From: Hyaloscypha bicolor E
Taxonomy: Eukaryota > Ascomycota > Leotiomycetes > Helotiales > Hyaloscyphaceae
DNA: 64,000 nucleotides
Assembly (NCBI RefSeq): GCF_002865645.1
Contig: NW_020194552.1
Location: 434,001-498,000 of the forward strand
Reading direction: 5' to 3'
This document shows positions 1 through 11,923 of this stretch, one piece after another (within the stretch, counting starts at the first letter, position 1; each line of letters begins with the position of its first letter). A program made the position numbers and the translations under genes. Below the pieces are notes generated by a model, which was not told where the DNA came from, searched no databases, and was given only the letters and a program-made list of their open reading frames with translations.

Positions 1-1217
1 TTGCGTTTGGGGTTTGATGTGGACCTCGCGGGGACGTACCATTCTATTGCCGGTCAAAACGTTGGACGGTCATCATCATCAATATGCCGAGTCGAATGCA
101 GGCTGTAGGGCATAAAGTCGCAGTATATTCTTGGCTACAAAGCGTCGTTTCTGTTCCGCGGATAGATTATTTTACATGTCGATGTTGATGAGGCGCGAAG
201 CGCAAGGGCGACGTGGTGGGATCAGCCCCCACGCTCAACTAGGCACTGCTGGGCTACCTGCAGAGCACCGCCACGTCGAGATGCTGCAAGAATCAGATTG
301 GCCAGGAGTCAGAGCTCCAAGCTTGACTGAGATTGAAGCGAATATATCCTTGATTTATATGACCAACGCCTGCGGAGATTCGATTATAACATAGGGGAAA
401 AGCCAACGTAAAAGGCTCACTTCCTTGTTCAAATTAATGCGTACACGGTGACCGCTGTGGGAGAGCGCGGGCCGTGGCGAGGAGCGTCAGGCTGGGCCTT
501 ACGGAGTAGTCAGGGTTTAGGCAAGGTCTTAGGCATCCAGTTGGGTTGGTTCTTCGGCGGCTATCTCGTGTTTCAGGGCTTTGTCTGGCTCGGAAGCTGC
601 TGTACAACCTCACTCCTTCACAAAATAGATACCACTGATGCCTGCTGTGAGCTAGTAGATTAGACGCACACCGAAATATAAGACTGTAGATTTAATACCC
701 AACACGATATGGCTACATATCAATTTAATTAATTCTGCTCTGTCTACCATCAATACCTCATTCAACTCTTAAAGATAGTAAACGTTTGAGTTTGGCACAG
801 AATTATCCGAGTTCAATTTACTCACGTTTGAAGAGGCAACAATTGATGGCAGGCCGTCGAGTGCGCTGTGGTGGATGAAACCGTGATAGCAAGTAGGTTT
901 AGAAGAGTTCTGCCAAAATTGAATCTGGGATTAATAAGGCTATTCTGGCTAGAATTTCTATAACGGATCCATTCTATTATAAGATAATTGTCATTATACT
1001 TATAATATCGTGCATGCGACAACGAATGAGCCAAGTACTATACAGATACCACTCCGTGCACGGACCACTTCAGCAACCTGTTGAGCGCTCAGACGGCAGA
1101 CATGGGTGGCACGGTCCGCAATTGTCAACCTCGACAACAGCCTCACTCCCAGTCCCACCTATTCACGCTCTCGCAGCCTTCTCTCCTTCTCATGATGCGT
1201 CAACAACAACAACCAAC
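1..1217. other. Intergenic sequence, no gene recognised
   Basis: Only short open frames are present here, and most lack an ATG or any recognisable protein pattern. Base composition is mixed, with AT-rich patches around 680-1000. The final 100 bases are the likely leader of the NACHT gene that starts at 1218. Confidence 0.5.
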
Positions 1218-4200
1218 ATGGCAGAACCCTTCACCGTCCTCAGCATTGCTGCGAATATTGCTCAGTTTCTTGGCTACGGTCTGCAACTTCTATCCGACGG
1301 GAAAGAGATGTACAACTCGCTGCACGGCGCACTAGACGAATACCATGAGCTCGAGGCTATCATCGAAGATATTCGAAATATTAGCAATGAGACGAAACAT
1401 CTATCTGGGCACTCGATTGGCGAGAACACTATTCGAAAACTTGCAGCTGAATGCATGCCTTTGGCGGAAAAGTTGTTGGGAATCTTGAATGATCTCAAGG
1501 TCCCAAACGATGCGCGCTTTCGGGGCTTGAAGACTTTGCATCAAACTTTTAGAAGTGCCGGAAAGAAGAAGGAAATACAAATCTTGAAACACAGATTGAT
1601 GGATCTGGATATGCGGTTGAGGACTCGAACTTCTTGGATGCTTCAAAGGCAAGTCATCGTGTAACTCTGTTAGCAAAGTAGAAGCTGACTGTGAAATAGG
1701 AACTGCCATTCGGACGTGATGTCTGCCATCGATTCTCTTGCGCATGTCGATGATGGCCTGAAATTAAATTTGACATCGAATCTGAATCAGCTAAGAATAG
1801 ATATCTTGGAGAAACTTCAAGTACCGGCAACATCAAATGCACGGGGAAAAGACTTCGGGTTAGATAGTCTATCCAAAGAGCTTCTGTCTTTCCTGGACGA
1901 AGGTAAAAGGGTGAAGCATCAGCAAGACGTTCTTCAAAGCCTAGTCTTCGAGGAAATGAAGCAGCGTGAGGAGACGATTAAGGATGCACATGAGATGACT
2001 TTGAATTGGATGTTTGAAAAACCTGAAACTGGCTTTATGAACTGGTTGAAGGCCGACAGTGGAATTTACTGGGTGAGAGGAAAGGTATTTCATCCCTACA
2101 TTATGTCACAGAGAAGTCAAGTCACTGAAGCGACTCAGGCTGGTAGTGGGAAGTCCACCCTCATGAAATATATATGTGCCCATGACACCACCTTGAACGC
2201 ACTGGAATCCTGGGCCACCAGGGCCGGATCTCGAACTCTTGTTACAGCAAGCTGTTTTTTTTGGAACGCTGGGCTGCCTATGCAGAAATCCATTCGTGGA
2301 CTCCTCCAAAGCTTGTTGTTTCAGGTCTTTCGGGCATATCCGTCCCTGATATTGGAAACATCTTCGAAGGACCCAAAAGTTTTGTGGACACAAAAGGAAT
2401 TGACTTCAGCTTTGGCAATTGCCTCGAAAAGCTCGAAACTTCCTTCAAAATTTTGTTTCTTCGTGGATGGTCTCGACGAATACGATGGCGATCATGAAGA
2501 TATTGTGCAACTACTTCAATCTTTAGCTGCCTCACCAAACATCAAAATTTGCGTCTCCAGCCGCCCTTGGAACGCCTTTATAGACGTATTTGAACAATGC
2601 AGTTCGAAGCTGGTTCTCGAGGATTTTACTAATAATGATATGCAAAAATACGTGCATAACATGCTGGCCCAAGATAAAATCTTCATGAAGGCCGCCAAAG
2701 GGGATTCTCGTTGTCAAACGCTTGTACCACAGATCGCAGACAAGGCTCAGGGTGTTTGGCTATGGGTCTACCTTGTTGTTCGTGACCTTTTGAGAGATCT
2801 GAAGGGAAGAGAAGGATTCCCTCTCTTACAGCGCCGATTGGATAGTTTCCCGGCAGAACTGGAGAAATATTTCGCCAGCATTATTGAGAGGATCGACAAG
2901 ATCCATCGTGAAGAGACTGCTAAGATATTTCGGATCACTGTGGACGCAGTGACGCCGATTCCAGCACTCGGTCTACAATACTTGCTCGTTGAACAAGAGG
3001 ACCCAGAATACGCCTTAAAGATGCAAATCCAACCAATCTTTAGGGAACAAGAATGGGAAAATGCGCAAAAGTGGGAAAGACTTCTTAACAGCCGTTGCAG
3101 CGATCTGCTTGAACTGAACTTCAGGAGCACAAACTATGCTCCGCCAATCATGCACCACAAAGTTGAATTTCTACACCGAACAGTTATAGATTTTCTGCGA
3201 GATAACTACCAGAACGAACTACGAGAGTGGGCAGGTCATTTTTTCGATACAAGCTCTTCACTGTCTAATATCATACTTGGACTGATAAAAGGATACCCAG
3301 TGCCACAAGGTACTAAGGACCTCGAACTCAAGCGCAAGTTTGAAAACGACGTATCAGCACTGACTGCCGAATTGATATGTTATGCACGGAAGCTGGAGCG
3401 CAACGGCAAGAGTAATATAAAACTCCTCAACGAATTTGATCGTGTCCTCTGTTATCGTAGCGGTAAAATCGGCGATCCTTGCAGTCACGAAAGGCACTGG
3501 AACAGTATGAGACACAAATTCAATGACCTCGGTGGACTTGAAGAATTTAGCCATCGTACAATTTTAGCTCTTGCTATTCATGCAGGGTTACGATTATATG
3601 TTGACAAAATGCTGAACGAGTACCCCGAACTTCTCAATGACAACAAGGAATATACTTTACTGGAACATGCTTTGGCACCTTTCGTAGCCCCCTCAAATAA
3701 AATGGAACAAATCCGCAAATTCACCGATGATAAAATGCGGGAATATGCTTTGGTACCTCCCGTAGGATTTCATTCCCCCTCAAGGAATCAAAAGGATCAA
3801 ATCTACACACTTATCGATACTGAAATGCTGGAAATACTTCTTTCGCACGGTGCCGACCCGAATAAAAACCGACGACCTGACCAAAAGGGGGACCAGAACA
3901 CTGTCTGGATGGACTTCTTGAACGAGCGTGCTCGTGAAAATAGAAGTAAATATATACCCGAGGACATCAAAAGCAACTGGTACGAAGCATGCCAGTTATT
4001 GATTGACTATGGCGCGGATCTTGATACAAATATTTCGATAGCTCAATCAGGAGCCTTGCATAACTCTTTGAGAGTGTCAATGGCGTCGAAGGCTTCAATC
4101 AACTCGAATCTATTGGAGGTATCGATTATATCGATAATTCACGAAATTTTCGGACACGACAAAGCAGAACGACTAATAGCGAAAATCAATGAAGAAGCTA

Positions 4201-4262
4201 AAGAAGTACCATCTAAGACGACTCGACTATCTATCATCTGGAGGCTACTTGCATCGACATGA
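1218..4262 (+). CDS. NACHT-domain NLR-like (STAND) protein with fungal N-terminal domain and degenerate ankyrin tail
   Basis: Model: exons 1218-1648, 1700-2084 and 2139-4262, giving 979 residues. The first intron (51 nt) has a GC donor (GCAAGT) and a GCTGAC branch site. The second (54 nt, GTATTT to CAG) has no stop and keeps frame, so an unspliced frame hides it; removing it restores the Walker A motif GKAGSGKST at about residues 271-279. Walker B is FFVDGLDEYD (about 380) and an SSRPW motif follows (about 410). The N-terminus (MAEPFTVLSIAANIAQFLGY) is of the helical kind that fungal NLR-like proteins carry. After the NACHT comes an HRTVIDFL motif common in fungal NACHT proteins. The C-terminus has two ankyrin-like pieces, LLSHGADPN (about 838) and LLIDYGADLD. 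Proteins of this family act in non-self recognition and programmed cell death; this role is inferred. The partner and ligand are unknown. Confidence 0.85.
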
Positions 4263-5497
4263 AGCGCAATTGGTAAAGCCCCCTGCAAAGAACTACTTCT
4301 CAAAAAAAGAGAGACAACTGGGATTTCCCGACTACCCAAATTCGATAAAGTGCCTATGGTGGTCTAAGACAACGCATGAAGCTGTATACCTTGTTCCAAA
4401 TGGATGTCTGTTCAGATTCTTCTTCTACATCGTGCTGTGTAGCTTGTTTAGTGAGTATCTACTGAGTGGTTGAACGTCTTGTATCTGCCCTTCTCGGTGA
4501 TGTGACCGATGGCTGACCAGTCTCTAGGTAGTTGAATGATATATCTACTCTCAACTTCTTGCTTGCCCGAAATAGGTCGCCCCATAGAACGAGCTGCCTC
4601 TCTACTACTGACGAATCAATGTCTGTGTCATCAAATATTTTTGTAACACCAGGATCTCCACGTTTGGCATTTGTTATCATAATTTTTGTATCCTCGCACT
4701 TGTCAGTTTTATTCTTTGCTACAATTTTGCGCAAAAGAACCTTCTCCAAATTCAGCATCAGGAAGAGTCGCCAGTAAAAAGCAGGTGTAAGAACTAAATC
4801 TTGTTCTGTGTCCTTTGATACCTCCCTGTTGTTCAGCTTGACCTACAATTCGATTGAGTAACGTATATACTTTGGCGGATCTTCATCATATGTCCTCCCT
4901 GCATCCCGGTCAGTAAGCTGACACGAGCCAAGCTTGTCTGCGTCCACTTGGATTTATTGCTGACTGGAAACTTCTTCTTCAAAAGGGTCCCATTCGTCTT
5001 CGTAGAGAGCGTCACATCGAAGGCTCTTCGGAGGGAAAGTGGGAGGACAGTGTTCTGTACGCGAGAGGGAAGGGTAGGAAAGATGCTGGCAGACGCTCTC
5101 TATGCGGTAGTCTAGCTGTTCATGGAAGCGCTGCTGTCAACAGAAGACAAGTTGCACGATGGGAATACGGGGGCCGGTGCGCTTGTTGACCGCGACAACA
5201 GCGTTGAAGGCATTCTCCAAGCCAACGCATCTATTTACGGACGAGTATAGGCAACCTCAGCTATTTGCCTTTCCAGCGCGTAAGCGACTAGAGGGTAGAA
5301 TCGTCATGCTACTGCAGAATCTATCATGTTTGAGACGGAATTGCGACGTCGACTTCAAAGGGACTGCGACTTGATCTTGTACTAACCTTCCAACCTTCAT
5401 ACGCGCCTTTGGTCATAATGGGCAGATTGGATTGCGATGCAAGTGAGGCGATACTTACGAGTTAGCATAAGAGGAAGTACTGAGGCCATTAGCGAGC
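4263..5497. other. Intergenic sequence, no gene recognised
   Basis: Only short frames without family resemblance are seen. The right end (5478-5500) contains TACTGAGGCC followed by CGAGCTAG, which recurs at 14,888, and directly abuts the foldback element. Confidence 0.4.
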
Positions 5498-5951
5498 TAG
5501 AAGTATCCACTAGCCAACCGCCCAAACCCCCATCCGCCCACGCCTAAAAAAATCGATTTTTAATCACACCTTCATTATAATTACAAATCCTTCAATATAT
5601 TAACATCCCATAGTATGTTCGACATTCTGACAACTATATATTCAATTTAATCTTGTGGTGCGGCTAGAATCTCCTGTTAAAGTCGAATTTTTATTTTTTT
5701 TGGTACGCGCCCGCATCAAAAAAAATTAAGGAAGCCGGCCGCGTACCAAAAAAAATAAAAATTCGACTTTAACAGGAGATTCTAGCCGCACCACAAGATT
5801 AAATTGAATATATAGTTGTCAGAATGTCGAACATACTATGGGATGTTAATATATTGAAGGATTTGTAATTATAATGAAGGTGTGATTAAAAATCGATTTT
5901 TTTAGGCGTGGGCGGATGGGGGTTTGGGCGGTTGGCTAGTGGATACTTCTA
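5498..5951. mobile_element. Foldback/MITE-like element: two 212-bp inverted arms, 30-bp spacer
   Basis: The left arm (5498-5709) reads as the exact reverse complement of the right arm (5740-5951), with a 30-base spacer (5710-5739). The ends start TAGAAGTATCCACTAGCC. The arms contain two CCGCCCA-type subterminal motifs and an AAATCGATTTTT palindrome. No coding capacity is present. There is no clear target-site duplication in the flanks. A half copy with many C-to-T and G-to-A changes lies at 30,766. The perfect arms suggest recent insertion or gene conversion; the superfamily is unknown. Confidence 0.85.
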
Positions 5952-7413
5952 AGCGATAGTCATAGATTTGAGCATCCTCGCAATAGACAAGCTTTTACAC
6001 CTCACTCTCTAGCCAACGTCACTACGTGACATATAATATCAAGAAATAATTAACACCTTATCTTGGGGCATTGGGTGCACATTATTCCATTTGGCAGAAA
6101 GAATCTCGTTCCAAGGTTTGAAATAATGGCTCTCTGGGAGTCAGTATTCTTTCGCTAAAGACTGCTTGCGTTTAAACTGCCAACCATTCCAAAGTGGATT
6201 TGTGAGCTTTCACGGATCAGCGCAAGCTCAGGTCTTTCATCCATAGAAATTCCCTTCCATTGCTCTCCGTCACGGATGATAGTGCTGCTATGTTAGCAGC
6301 TGATTGAGCAGCCGTTAGATGGACCTATACTGAGACGGGGACTATCGGAAGCAGAGACGTGCTGGATGGCCGTTCATTATCCACGTCAGCCTTATCCAAG
6401 GTCTTGACGCCATCAACAAGTCCGGCCGCCACCTCGAGGCAGTGCCACGCCCGAAAAGAAAAAAGAAGAAAGGGTCGGCTTGAATGCGATTCATGAAATC
6501 CTCAAGTCCAAAACTGGGTTTCACCCTATGTAGTGCCGGCCACGCGACATCTCACCACACCGATGGCCGCTGAGAGCTATCTTGTGGATATTCGGGCATC
6601 ACTAGTACAATTTTGAGATCATCCACCGTTGTGATGCTGGTTATCATGAATATCGATGGCGATGCTATTTTGAAAGAAGTTATGCTTTTCGTTCGAAGTT
6701 TCATAATTCATTATGCAAATCTCGGTTAACTTATGTCATCCCTGTATAAATTAATGCTTGACCTCCTGTCATCGCGAAACCTCAAACAGAACGTCATCAA
6801 ATCACCCACCCACTATGGAGACCTCATCATCAGGAGAATCAACGCCAAAGAGGCATTCCAGGCATGGGTCATCAGGCAGAGGTCAGTCATCTACAAGCTC
6901 ACCTATTCGTTCCAAGCACGTTGTCGGAACCTTGATTCAAATCTGCGACGTCGGTCACGGGATCGAAAATACCACAACCTGGCCCTCGGGACTGCTCCGG
7001 TGCACTGTACTGCGGCTCAGCGTCGAAGCCAAATATAGAATAGATGGCGCAAGCATGCATGTGTCCTCTGTTGAGCTTAGTGTCGTCTGGTCAGAGGGTG
7101 ATGGCCCAGGTCACGTGGCGAAGCTTCAAGACATACATCTCAACCATCGCGGCTAGAGCCTTAAACAAGTGTATAACAACTCAAACCGGCGTCTAGGCGC
7201 TTAGACGACGTGCAACAAAAGATGACTTCGCATCAAGGATAAGAAAAGGATAAGATGATGTTGGACAATGCTTCCCTGGATTTGCACCAGCACTGCCACA
7301 CTCTTAATCTGGATCCTGTCGCCACTCACCCTTTTCTCAAACATCGTCATCGTTGTGTTCATACACTCAAAACTGGTTCACGTTGGAAACTGACTTTAAT
7401 TAGCTCTCCCCAG
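5952..7413. other. Intergenic sequence; possible 5' exon of TRAPPC12 near 6815-6881
   Basis: No independent gene is recognised. An ATG at 6815 opens a serine/arginine/histidine-rich frame (METSSSGESTPKRHSRHGSS) followed by a GTCAGT donor at 6882. This resembles the low-complexity N-terminus expected upstream of TRAPPC12 and could be its first exon, but joining it would need an intron of more than 500 nt, unusually long for this window. Confidence 0.3.
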
Positions 7414-7494
7414 ACGCTCAACCCGTGGTCCCCTTGACATCGGCGAGTACGTTTCCCCTCCCGTCACATATATCGTGCATACTAACATATCCAG

Positions 7495-8930
7495 TGCCCC
7501 AATACCAGTCCCTTCACCCACCTCCACCGGGCACTCCCTCCCACACCAATCCTCCTCCCTCCTCTCACCCTCAACCTCTCAATACATGACCCCCCGCCTC
7601 CCCTCTCCACAACCAGGCTCCAACCTCTCCACCCTAACCTCCCCCTCCTTCCGCACCGCCCACTCAACACTCTCCCAAAACCCCCTTTCCCCCTCCCGGT
7701 CCCCATCTTTAGCGCCAACGAAGAACTTCTCCTTTCTGCTCCGCCCTGAGATCTACCACCCGCTCACACTTCTCGACGTCCCACCTCCTTTCCGAGTCTC
7801 AAGTCTGCAACCAGACCCTGCGACACCCCTCCCTGATCTCGTTGGCTCTGGGAATTTCCGCAGTGCAGCGATTAAGGCGGCTCAACTTCTTACCTCGCCG
7901 GATCTCAGCCCGAGCTTGCCAGCCGATATAGCAACGATCTTTGACTTGATCTACACGCGGTTGTCCTGCTTGACGCTGTGTGGACAGACCGCCCTGGCGG
8001 CGCAGGAAGTCAAGGCATTGGAAGATCTGAATTCGAGTTATTACCGCGACGAAGAAGGACGACATCTCGTGCCATGGGAGTTGAGAGTCTTGGCTGTAAG
8101 ATTGCAGGGAATGGGGTTCAACGACGCTCGAAGAGGTGTCATGGGATACTATGAGCTCGCTCGCGAAGCACGCCTCACGCTCACCTCTCTCAAGAAATCC
8201 CGCACCTTAACTTTATCTCTGGAAGGAGATGGTGATGGAGAAGAGAAGGCGGATGTGGATGTGGATGTGGATGACATTTTGGAGGCGGAGATTAAGAAGT
8301 GGGAGACACGACTCCAGGAGCTGGGCATCAAAGTCGCGAGCGCGTTGGTGGAGATGGACGATCTTGAGGGCGCGGCGAGGTTCTTATCCACACTGTCACC
8401 CTCATCCGACTCGGCATCATTGAGCTCGGCCTTGGAGAGCCAGAAAGCGTTGTTATATCTATGCCTAGGCGACGTAGAAGCGGCACGCTCTTGCATTTCT
8501 GTAAGGAAAGAAGAGAACGAAGCGAAAGTCATCCTCGCCCTCGCACACATGGCAGACTCAGATTTCACCTCCGCGGTAACTATTTGGAACAACCTCATCT
8601 CCAGCCCGGAATCGACTGAATTACCAATGTATCGCCAAAACCTCGGTGTCTGCCTCCTCTACCTTGGTCGAATGTCCGAAGTCTGTCCCCCTTCCCCTCT
8701 CCTCTTGTTGCGCATTACCTTGCTGACTCGCTATATCTATATAGGCGCGCGAAATCCTCGAAGCATTAGTAGAAGAGAACTCCTCCTTCCACGCACTCAC
8801 CTTCAACCTCTCAACCATCTACGAGCTCTGCACCGAGCGCTCGCGGGCTTTGAAGATCGGCCTCGCGGAGAAAATCGCTGCGCTTCCGGAGAGAGGGGGC
8901 GAGAAGGCGAATGGTGATTTCAAGTTGTGA
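7495..8930 (+). CDS. TRAPPC12: TRAPP complex subunit TRAPPC12 (TPR protein), 5' exon(s) uncertain
   Basis: The body of the gene runs 7495-8680 and 8745-8930, with a 64-nt intron (GTCTGT to ATAG, branch GCTGAC). The spliced C-terminus (LGVCLLYLGRMSE joined to AREILEALVEEN, then FNLSTIYEL) matches the C-terminal TPR region of TRAPPC12/TTC15, a subunit of the TRAPP tether that activates Rab GTPases on ER-Golgi and autophagy membranes. The middle of the protein is made of helical pairs typical of TPR. The 5' end is not settled: a TACTAAC branch site (7480-7486) and an AG at 7493-7494 mark an acceptor, so coding starts upstream, perhaps in an exon ending near 7446 or 7450. The first in-frame ATG downstream of the acceptor is 7586. 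The N-terminal third is rich in Ser/Pro/Thr. The run of Asp-Val repeats near 8250-8275 is low complexity. Confidence 0.82.
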
Positions 8931-9534
8931 ATTGTGGGGTGTGTGGTTTGAGAGAGTGGATGAAGACAGAGCAGAGGGGGGAGGGATGGGCAGGAATGAA
9001 ATGTGATGTGAGCTATGCATGGCTGAGTTTTATGTATGGGGAGTTCAGGGTGCTTAGAGTAAGCTTGCTTAAGGTGAATAGATGAGATGAGTAAATGACA
9101 TGGAATTGAAGGTCTCATTGTACCAGGTTTGTTCGGGACATCGAGGCGATGTGCAACAGATTCCAATACGAAGTACAGGTGATTGATTCACTTCAGAAGA
9201 ATGATCAGATGAAAAGCGGTTCAGCGTCACTTTCATCTGAAAAGAGACTCCACAATTTCCACCTCAATGTACCAGAAACATATAGAGCATCGAGTGGATG
9301 TGCAACATTTGGAGTAGATCGACATCCCTTTGTACCAGAAGGCTTGGTACATTGAGTGCGACGAGGATTACACCAGAAGTACTTCAAGGGCTTTTTTACA
9401 AGCCGAGCGGGCGGCGAGCTTCGAGTCGACCGACAACCTCAATGTACGAGGATAACCTGGTACAAAACTTCTATTAGTTCATCGTCCACTCTTTCTCCTC
9501 TCCTCATTCTCGTTCTAGCCAGGGTGAGTATTGG
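8931..9534. other. Intergenic sequence between convergent TRAPPC12 and GAL1
   Basis: This is the shared 3' region of two convergent genes. It holds an imperfect direct repeat of about 45 bases (9121-9163 and 9269-9312), each copy having TACCAG followed by ATCGAG and GATGTGCAACA. Further GTACCAG/GGTACA words occur at 9332, 9346 and 9460. No gene is seen. Confidence 0.4.
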
Positions 9535-11094
9535 TTACAAAACGCCCTCCCCCTCAACAACAAATACCGCACTCCCTCCACCCGGCCTAGAAACCACAAC
9601 CGCCGCTTCCCTCTGCTCTGCCGTCAACTCCCTCTTACTATAGTACATCTCCTCCCACGCCTTCTTCACAGCCTCCACTTTATCCCCAGGCACCAAATGC
9701 ACGCTACATCCACCCCATCCCGCGCCGGTCAGCCGAGAACCGCAGCTGCCCGCCTCCCTCGCAATCTTGCAAAGCTCATCGAGCTCGGGACAGCTGCACT
9801 CGTAGTCCGCTCTACAGCTCTCTTGCGTCTCGTTCATCAGATCACCGAGTTTTCTGTTGAAGGTTTCGGTTGAGGAGCCCGAGTCGGCTGACAGGGAAGC
9901 AGAGGGATTTTCGAGGACGGAGAGGAATTGCAGCACGCGGAGGGCTTCGGAGAAGACGTGCAGTGCTCTTTGGCGAAGTTTGAATTTCTCTGCTCGAATA
10001 GGTACGGTTGAGGTGAAACGGGCGTTTAGTTGTGGGACAGTCATTTTCAGGACGGAGGCGATTGCTTCGCGCGTGTAACCCTCTTCTTGGGTGAGTGTTG
10101 ATTTTGTGAGATTTATGAGTTTTGTGAGTTGTTTCTCGAAGGGGATGGCAGAGTCGGCGAAGTAGTTTGTGTGGAAGCCTCGGAGGGAAACGCCTAGGGG
10201 TCCGGAGTCTTTGGGGAGGGGTGTACCTTTCTGGTTCAGAACCGCGTTGAGGTATTCGGCTGCCAAACTGCATTCTACGACTCGAAGGTTGTAGCATACA
10301 GGTGCCGTGACTTGTTTATCTGATGTGACAAAGGTTTGTGCTATAACGAAGTTGAGCTCGGGGTTCGTCTTCCGGAATCTGATGGGCCGCGCTGTTAGGG
10401 ATGGGACGAAAGAGACCAGAAGAGCGGAACCGCGCAGAGAGAAGACCGAGGCGGATTGATCCATTCCTCCTGAGTTGACACCCACCGCGCGTTCACTGAC
10501 AATGGCGAGCTCTGTCAATTCAGTCTTGTCAACTGCCGTCTCTCCGTTCGCAAACATAACGGCAAGAGCAGATGCGCTGACGAAGGCTGCTGAACTGCTT
10601 AGTCCACCTCCTGCTGGTACCGTGCCATCCATCAATATCTCCATGCTCTTCGGTTTGAAATCCGCACCGTGTTTCTTCCGCAAAAGCTCTAATGCCCCTC
10701 GCAGACCCGACTTGAAGTAATTGGTCCATTCGTGAACCGTCGCGTCAATGTCTACCGAGTTGTATGGGATGTCGAATTCGTGGGAAGGGAATCTCGAAGA
10801 CTGAACATTGGAGACTTTGATCTTGTAGGAATCGGTAGAGGTTCCCTCAATGACCGAGACTGCGAGGAGTACATCTGCGGTAATTGCTGCTGGCAGGACA
10901 GAGTAGAGGGAGTAGTCGATGTGTTCTCCGATGATGTTGACTCGGCCTGGTGAGCGAGAGACGAATTGTGGGCTATTGCCGTAATTGGCCGCGAATTGCT
11001 TCAAAAGCTTCTCCCACCTCTCCGTCTGTATAGGCAACGCATCTTCTGTATATATGTCCTTCAATGACTTCGCAACGGGGACTGCTCCTGCCAT
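9535..11094 (-). CDS. GAL1: Galactokinase
   Basis: This single-exon gene encodes 519 residues, a usual length for the family. It phosphorylates galactose to galactose-1-phosphate, the first step of the Leloir pathway, in the cytosol. All GHMP-kinase hallmarks are present: the galactokinase signature SPGRVNIIGEHIDY (residues 48-61), the ATP-binding loop TVPAGGGLSSSAA (158-170), the catalytic aspartate in GGMDQSAS (Asp212), and motif 3 TGAGWGGCSV (456-465). The start ATG at 11,094 precedes MAGAVPVAKSLKDIYTEDAL, which aligns with the usual N-terminus. A TATA-like GATAAATAAG (reverse strand, about 11,252-11,263) lies about 160 bases upstream. The neighbour ILV2 is divergent and functionally unrelated. 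The ORF is intact. Confidence 0.95.
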   Translation of the reverse strand: MAGAVPVAKSLKDIYTEDALPIQTERWEKLLKQFAANYGNSPQFVSRSPGRVNIIGEHIDYSLYSVLPAAITADVLLAVSVIEGTSTDSYKIKVSNVQSSRFPSHEFDIPYNSVDIDATVHEWTNYFKSGLRGALELLRKKHGADFKPKSMEILMDGTVPAGGGLSSSAAFVSASALAVMFANGETAVDKTELTELAIVSERAVGVNSGGMDQSASVFSLRGSALLVSFVPSLTARPIRFRKTNPELNFVIAQTFVTSDKQVTAPVCYNLRVVECSLAAEYLNAVLNQKGTPLPKDSGPLGVSLRGFHTNYFADSAIPFEKQLTKLINLTKSTLTQEEGYTREAIASVLKMTVPQLNARFTSTVPIRAEKFKLRQRALHVFSEALRVLQFLSVLENPSASLSADSGSSTETFNRKLGDLMNETQESCRADYECSCPELDELCKIAREAGSCGSRLTGAGWGGCSVHLVPGDKVEAVKKAWEEMYYSKRELTAEQREAAVVVSRPGGGSAVFVVEGEGVL

Positions 11095-11923
11095 TGTGTC
11101 GGGATTCGAGGAATAGTGGGGTTCGGGCGACTGTCTCCGAGCTGCTGATTTCGTGGGTATTTGGGGACAACAAGAGAGAAGGAGAACGGAAGGGGAAAGG
11201 TAGTGACAGAAGGTGGGATGTGAGTCTATCCAGCAGCTGAGGTGAAAGTATTCTTATTTATCGCGTGACTGTCGCGAAATGGTTCCTGCGTGAGCCCCGC
11301 CCCGCCATCTCGTCCAACGGAAGGGCCGAGGAGCGGAATTGAGGGGGTTTGATTCGTGCGCTTGTTGCTGCAAAGCCCTTTCCCTGGTCTGTGGAACACG
11401 CGGCGGTGTTGATGGAGAAGGTGAGTGTGTTACGGTGTCCGGCAACGAGACTTGCTTTTTCTTGGACCATTGGCCTCGTGCACAAGGCTGACGCTTTGAA
11501 GGGGAGTGCTGGGCAGCGAGGCCGAGGCATGGACAAACGGAGTCTCGGACAAATGAAATGGCTGGTCTCGTCTCAGCGAATCATGTCAACGGCATTCTCT
11601 TCGGCAGCTGATTGGCTGCTCAGTTTCTGCCCCGGCTTTCTGCCCTTCCCCACATCAAAACCCTGCAAAGCCCTGCACGCTCCGATTCTCGCTAGCGGGC
11701 GAACATTTTGTCTGGCCGCCCCAGAGTGATTCATCTCCAAGATCCAAGAGATCCAACACCCACAATATACTTCCCGCCCAAACGAAACACCAAAGGCAAG
11801 GAACAATCCACGTCCTGCTTGTGTTACGGCCAACCCCCATAAAGAGCTGAGCTGAGCCAATCGAGGCATCCCTCTTTCACACTTCTCTTCCTTCTCCCAC
11901 TCTCCGCTCCGACGCCGCTCAAA
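11095..11923. promoter_or_regulatory. Divergent promoter region between GAL1 and ILV2
   Basis: This is an 830-base head-to-head intergenic region. On the ILV2 side there is a CCAAT box (11,857-11,861) and a long pyrimidine-rich leader (about 11,875-11,910) just before the ATG, a common core-promoter style in filamentous fungi. On the GAL1 side a TATA-like motif lies near 11,255. No open frame with family resemblance is present. Confidence 0.45.

Noticed and set aside
6733..7156. Overlapping open frames of 100-130 codons
   Set aside because: They start without a convincing ATG context, overlap in different frames and resemble no protein family. Only the first 67 bases from the ATG at 6815 are kept as a possible TRAPPC12 exon.
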